64,000 bases of DNA from Piper betle (lineage: Eukaryota; Streptophyta; Magnoliopsida; Piperales; Piperaceae), in the NCBI GenBank assembly GCA_033002965.1, contig JAURVB010009028.1:104988-168987 (forward strand), read 5' to 3'. The notes under the pieces are model-generated. The model made no database searches. It saw nothing but the letters and a program-made list of their open reading frames with translations, and was not told the DNA's origin. Positions 59,780-64,000 of the stretch are shown here, in pieces; positions within the stretch are counted from its first letter, which is position 1; every line of letters starts with the position of its first letter. A program made the translations under genes and the position numbers.

Positions 59780-62700
59780 ATAAAACCCTGATTCAGGTCA
59801 TGAATTTTACATATTGCAATAATATATATTTTCCCTGCCCAAATAAATATACATCTACTTCAAATTAAAAGGAAGGGCCCAAACAATGAAACTTAAAATG
59901 GGCTTATTTATTGTCATATTAAACAAGCAACATTAAACTCAATTTAACAAGCTTGTTAAGGCCTAAGAGTGTTGATACCAAATCGTATAGAATACTTGGC
60001 GACCGGCGTTGTAGTTACAAGGCTATCCTAAACCTGACCCATTTCAATGCGTCGCAAAACTTTCTGCCGCTTATGAACAATTTTCTAATAATGTTTAGAA
60101 TCCATGTCTCTAACATCTTTTCAATATAAAAAGAAGAAGAATTTGAGTTCATTCCTCCCCATTAGACTTTAACATTATCCTAGATGAAGGAAATTAACCC
60201 ATGCAAATTATTCTTCCCATATAATATTTAAATGAATCCCATGTAAAATTGGAAGTGTGAGCACTTTTGTTGCAATGGCAATGGATCGACTAATCGGTGT
60301 TACTTTAACGAATTGGCGAGTTTAATTGTACGATTGACGGAACTCAGCTTTCACAAATTAAGAGACTTTTTTTTTGAAAGAAAATTAGAAGCCTTTTGAA
60401 CACCCCAAAAATGATTTTTTTCCCACTTGATCATGCATAAACCATTGATATGAAGATTTGAACGCGAACTTTTTTCTCAAAGCTTACATTTTTTTCAAAG
60501 CAACTTGAACGTGGCCTTTGACACAAATGTTAGATATATGACTTTCATGAAATTATTCGCAGAATATTCAAAATTTTTTATCATGCATGCAAAATTGACA
60601 AGGTATTGCTCGTGCCCAAAGAATTGAAGAAAATGTCAAACATTGTTATTCTACTTATTGGTCGGACTAACTCCTATTGGCAAGTCCAAAAAATAATATA
60701 ATTCTTAACAGCTAACTTTGTTCCAAGGCTCGGACTCTGTCAAGTTAGGTATATATATATATAAGAACAATTTGAAGTTGCCCACAAGTCATTGTTTATC
60801 AACAAATTCCTTTCAATGTTCAAATTATTCTATAGCCATGTTACATATAGTTTAAGTATAAATTGTCACAATGCTAGCTCTAATGGGGACTTAAATATGC
60901 AGTGCTTTGAAAGAGACCTTGTCTATGATGAAATTAAGATAAGCACAACTTTTTAAACTCTCATTTATTCCCATGATTTTTTTAAACCTTTACTTAGTAT
61001 CACGGTTACAACAGTTAGGACGGTTTTTTAAAATTATATATGCTTCATGCACCACAATCCAACTAAACATTATAAATATTTTAAATTGAGAAAAAAATCC
61101 AAGACAAAAATCGAATCCAAAATCCATCACAAGTTAAGAAAAAAATGCCCTTAACTAATGGGGATAATTAAATCCAAGGAGATATTTATTTTATAAAGCA
61201 TGTTTATGACAGGTGTCGATGGTTTCACCTCAATTCAATCTATATATTCGATGCGAAGAGAACAAGGTAAAACATCAATTATGTGAAGAAAACCCTCATT
61301 TATCTGTGTATTATTTAGTTTAATGATCATAGTGGAAGGTTGTCTTTGGCCTTGTTATTGTATAGTGTGACTCATTGTCAAATTAATAAGCAACCATATA
61401 TAGGACACATATAGGTCGATATTAGTTAGTAATTGATTACATACATGATTTGGACAAAGTCATTTGATACTAGTAGATGAGTCAGCTTATGCTTTAATAA
61501 AGAAGTATTTGAATCATAATTTAAAAACTTGAATCTCAGACTCGACTTAGTACGTCATAGAGTGGAGTCGACTGACTTGAAATCTACTCCAAGCTAACCT
61601 AAAGTCATTTAAATTAAATCTTTAATTATGCAAATAAAAAAATATGAAATTTGTGTCTATTGCTCTTTTGATACTTAAAATAGATAATACACTATTTATA
61701 TTACTTGAAAATATTGATTTAACTATTCTAAAAGAAAATTAATATATTTTAATAATTTTTATAACATGACTAGGGAGTCGATTACTAAATTAGCCATTAT
61801 AGAGTCATCTATAGAGTTGACCGGCAAACCACAGAGTTGAGTCGACTCTTGGGTATTTAAACTAAAAAGAAGTTAATAAAACTATGAATTGAATTGGTCA
61901 CATAATTGATGCTCTGCCAATTTGTTAACAAGTTTTTCTTGACATATATAAATAACAAATAACAGTTGATCTTTTTTTTTTTTTAAATAATATCCCCTAG
62001 ATCTTCAAGAGGAAGATTTTTAATATACAACTCTAAATTTTCCTACATTTTAACACATCCTTACAAAACTTGAGAAGTGGACTTGACTCCATTGGTTATT
62101 GGTTATGAGTATAGTCGACTCTACATTAATTCAGAGTCAACATATACTAATCAAAATTGGCTCACAGTGAACATATTGATGATGATATTTTGACTCTCAA
62201 TACAACAAATAAAAGTCTTTTTTAGATATTAGTATACATATTCTAATCAAACTTGGAATAATTGACAAATATATTATTCATATGATTGTTACAATATCTT
62301 TATTTTAGAAAATGAAGTTAACTCGATTGGAGAATTTTTGACTTAAAATGAATTTAAAAATGACAAATTTAACTCATGATTTGTTTTGGAAATATATTGG
62401 TTGCAATGATCTATGTCATAATTAGTAATCAACCAAATTAAAGATTTACAAACCATCACATTTCATTCATAAATATAAAACTGTTGAAATCTTCTAAAGA
62501 AATTTTGTCTTCAAAATTTATAATCCCATGCATCGTCCCAAAGTATTGGTTGTTTTAGGCTTACATTAGATTCAAAATTTGACTAAATTACGATATATTT
62601 GCAATGATATTAAGGTCAATTTCATGGACACAAATCTTCCATTTAAAGGTGAGTAACCTAATTTTGCTGATCTACAAGCACACCTTATAATAATATATCA

Positions 62701-63135
62701 TATCAAAGACCTTTACAATTAATATTAGATGTGAGACTATCTATCATCATAAATATTTAATAATCTTACAATAGTTATGCGCTTTTATATCCATTTTCAT
62801 AATTGTGTGAATAAACATCAAAATAAAAATTTGAGAGCTTCTATATGTAGCCTCTAACTTGGGGTAATTAATTCATTAAATAGAGGTATATATCTAGCAA
62901 AAACCTGAAACAAAAAGCTTCTATAATAAAATTTGTTAAATATTACTAACCCAAAATGCACGGAGACAATGAGAGGATGACAAAAAATATAAAATGAATT
63001 GCGATTTTTTTAAGTGAAATTACTAGAATTAATTAATCCAACTTGATAAAATGTTCTATTAATAAATGCAAACAATTAGTGACAAATGCTTTGTTTTGTT
63101 TTGATTTATGGATTGCTTTGTTGACTCATCAACTC
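59780..63135. other. gene-poor AT-rich DNA
   Basis: I see no gene, RNA or clear mobile element in 3.3 kb. GAGTCGA/GTCGACT motifs are scattered at 61560-62120, and a T13-type run lies near 61972-61984. Every open frame here is short and low-complexity. Confidence 0.5.
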
Positions 63136-63990
63136 TGTGACATCCCATGAAATCGCCTTTGACTGATGAGGAACACATCAAGCGTCATAACAGTGTCGTC
63201 CACTCCCAAATGTAATGTGTAAATTGTAAGCATTGTGTCATAAATATTGTTTGGTCTTTGATTTCAAAGTAAATAGAAAAATTTACCTTTAAAAAATAGT
63301 GCGTTTACACTCTATTTCAATGCTTGGTTTGGCGTTACATGTATGTTAGCACATGTAACACGATGGTAGCTTGGAAAAGAAATGAAAAACTTTTATTGAC
63401 TTATAATCATGAGCATTTTATTAGAAAATAAAGAATCTTTGATGATATTACTAAGTAATTAGAAAATCTAATCTAATTATTAGACAAGGCGGTAAATTAT
63501 GAGTTGTTTAAAATACTTTTACTTGAATAAAAATTGACTTTAATAAATTGTATTTTAAAAATGTAGTCAGATCAATGACTAGGCCGCCGGTGAACTGGCG
63601 ACAGCTAGACCCCGTCGCCCTGGGGCCAAGACGACTAGCTTTGGCCACCCCTGGCAAGGGTGGGCGGGGATGGTCAAATTGATTGCCCTAGGCATAGGGT
63701 GATCTGGTCACTTGGGGACGACCAGATCTAACCCCCCGTGGCCTGGGACGGCTACTAGGATGATTTGGTCACTTGGGGCGATCAGATTTAACCCCTTGTG
63801 GCCTGGGATGACTAAATCTAGCAACTTTTGGCCTAAGGTTGTGAGATCCTTCAATTTGTCTACATTTAATACCTATTTGGGTAAGATCTTAGTTATTAGT
63901 AGGAATAGACTCTATATCTTTAACTTCAGTTAACCACTTTTAAAGAGATAAATTAGGCTTATATGTTGTACTTTGGGTCGAGTCGTTACA
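63136..63990 (+). mobile_element. probable LTR of a second retrotransposon, cut by the window edge
   Basis: The right end GAGTCGTTACA (63980-63990) is an LTR-like CA terminus directly followed by a primer-binding-site-like sequence. The left end is a guess: TGTGACATCCC at 63136 would give an 855-base LTR with a short imperfect inverted repeat (TGTGAC/GTTACA). The GC-richer part at 63580-63850 contains a 61-base tandem unit. Internal genes would lie beyond the window. Confidence 0.4.
63700..63822. repeat. 61-bp tandem duplication
   Basis: TGATCTGGTCACTTGGGG at 63700 recurs as TGATTTGGTCACTTGGGG at 63761. Both continue through GATCxGAT and CGTGGCCTGGGA-like sequence. A related GACCAGATCTAGC phrase occurs in the R1 repeat, suggesting shared ancestry of GC-rich cores. 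Confidence 0.75.
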
Positions 63991-63992
63991 GA

Positions 63993-64000
63993 TAGTATCA
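63993..64000 (+). other. candidate primer binding site (tRNA-Met type)
   Basis: TAGTATCA begins two bases after the LTR-like terminus GTTACA and differs by one base from the start of the usual plant PBS (TGGTATCA...). The window ends here, so only eight bases can be judged. Confidence 0.45.

Overview
Kind of DNA: this is nuclear DNA from a flowering plant. The genes have GT-AG introns, and their products match plant families: a PICKLE-type CHD3 remodeler, a plant L7-1 type ribosomal protein and a plastid-type HpcH/HpaI aldolase-like protein. Between them lie plant LTR retrotransposon, L1-type LINE and hAT sequences. The very GC-rich 5' coding ends of two genes, in an otherwise AT-rich region, would suit a monocot, but I cannot name the species.  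Layout: (1) 145-1129 (+) is an intronless HpcH/HpaI aldolase-like gene whose frame breaks twice. (2) 1205-2036 is a diverged tandem repeat, followed by an orphan RabA-type first exon on the minus strand (2039-2209). (3) 2990-13520 is a transposon cluster: four copies of one long-LTR family, including a complete solo LTR with a 5-bp target duplication nested in an older relative, plus a hAT-type miniature element. (4) 14083-41325 (+) is the main gene, a roughly 1,380-residue PICKLE orthologue in 30 coding exons. Its introns hold LINE fragments; intron 25 (6.8 kb) contains one LINE inserted in another. (5) 42770-46356 is a third decayed LINE. (6) 47814-50654 (+) is a ribosomal protein L7 (uL30) gene with a 5'-UTR intron that carries an internal duplication. 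(7) 52148-52330 looks like an orphan B3-domain exon. (8) 53183-55074 is a rearranged copy of the L7 promoter and 5'-UTR region together with an AT-rich repeat. (9) 55075-59779 is another long-LTR copy split by a hAT transposon that itself carries a piece of the same LTR family. (10) 59780-63135 is featureless AT-rich DNA. (11) The window ends in what looks like an LTR followed by a tRNA-Met-type primer binding site.  How it fits together: the three genes are ordinary unrelated housekeeping or regulatory genes, not an operon or pathway. I see no new enzymatic system. The distinctive content is structural: nested and captured mobile elements, an ectopic copy of a ribosomal-protein promoter, and three single-base frame breaks in otherwise well-conserved genes that may be assembly errors. 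All exon borders were placed by eye from splice signals, reading phase and remembered family conservation; no alignment was run.
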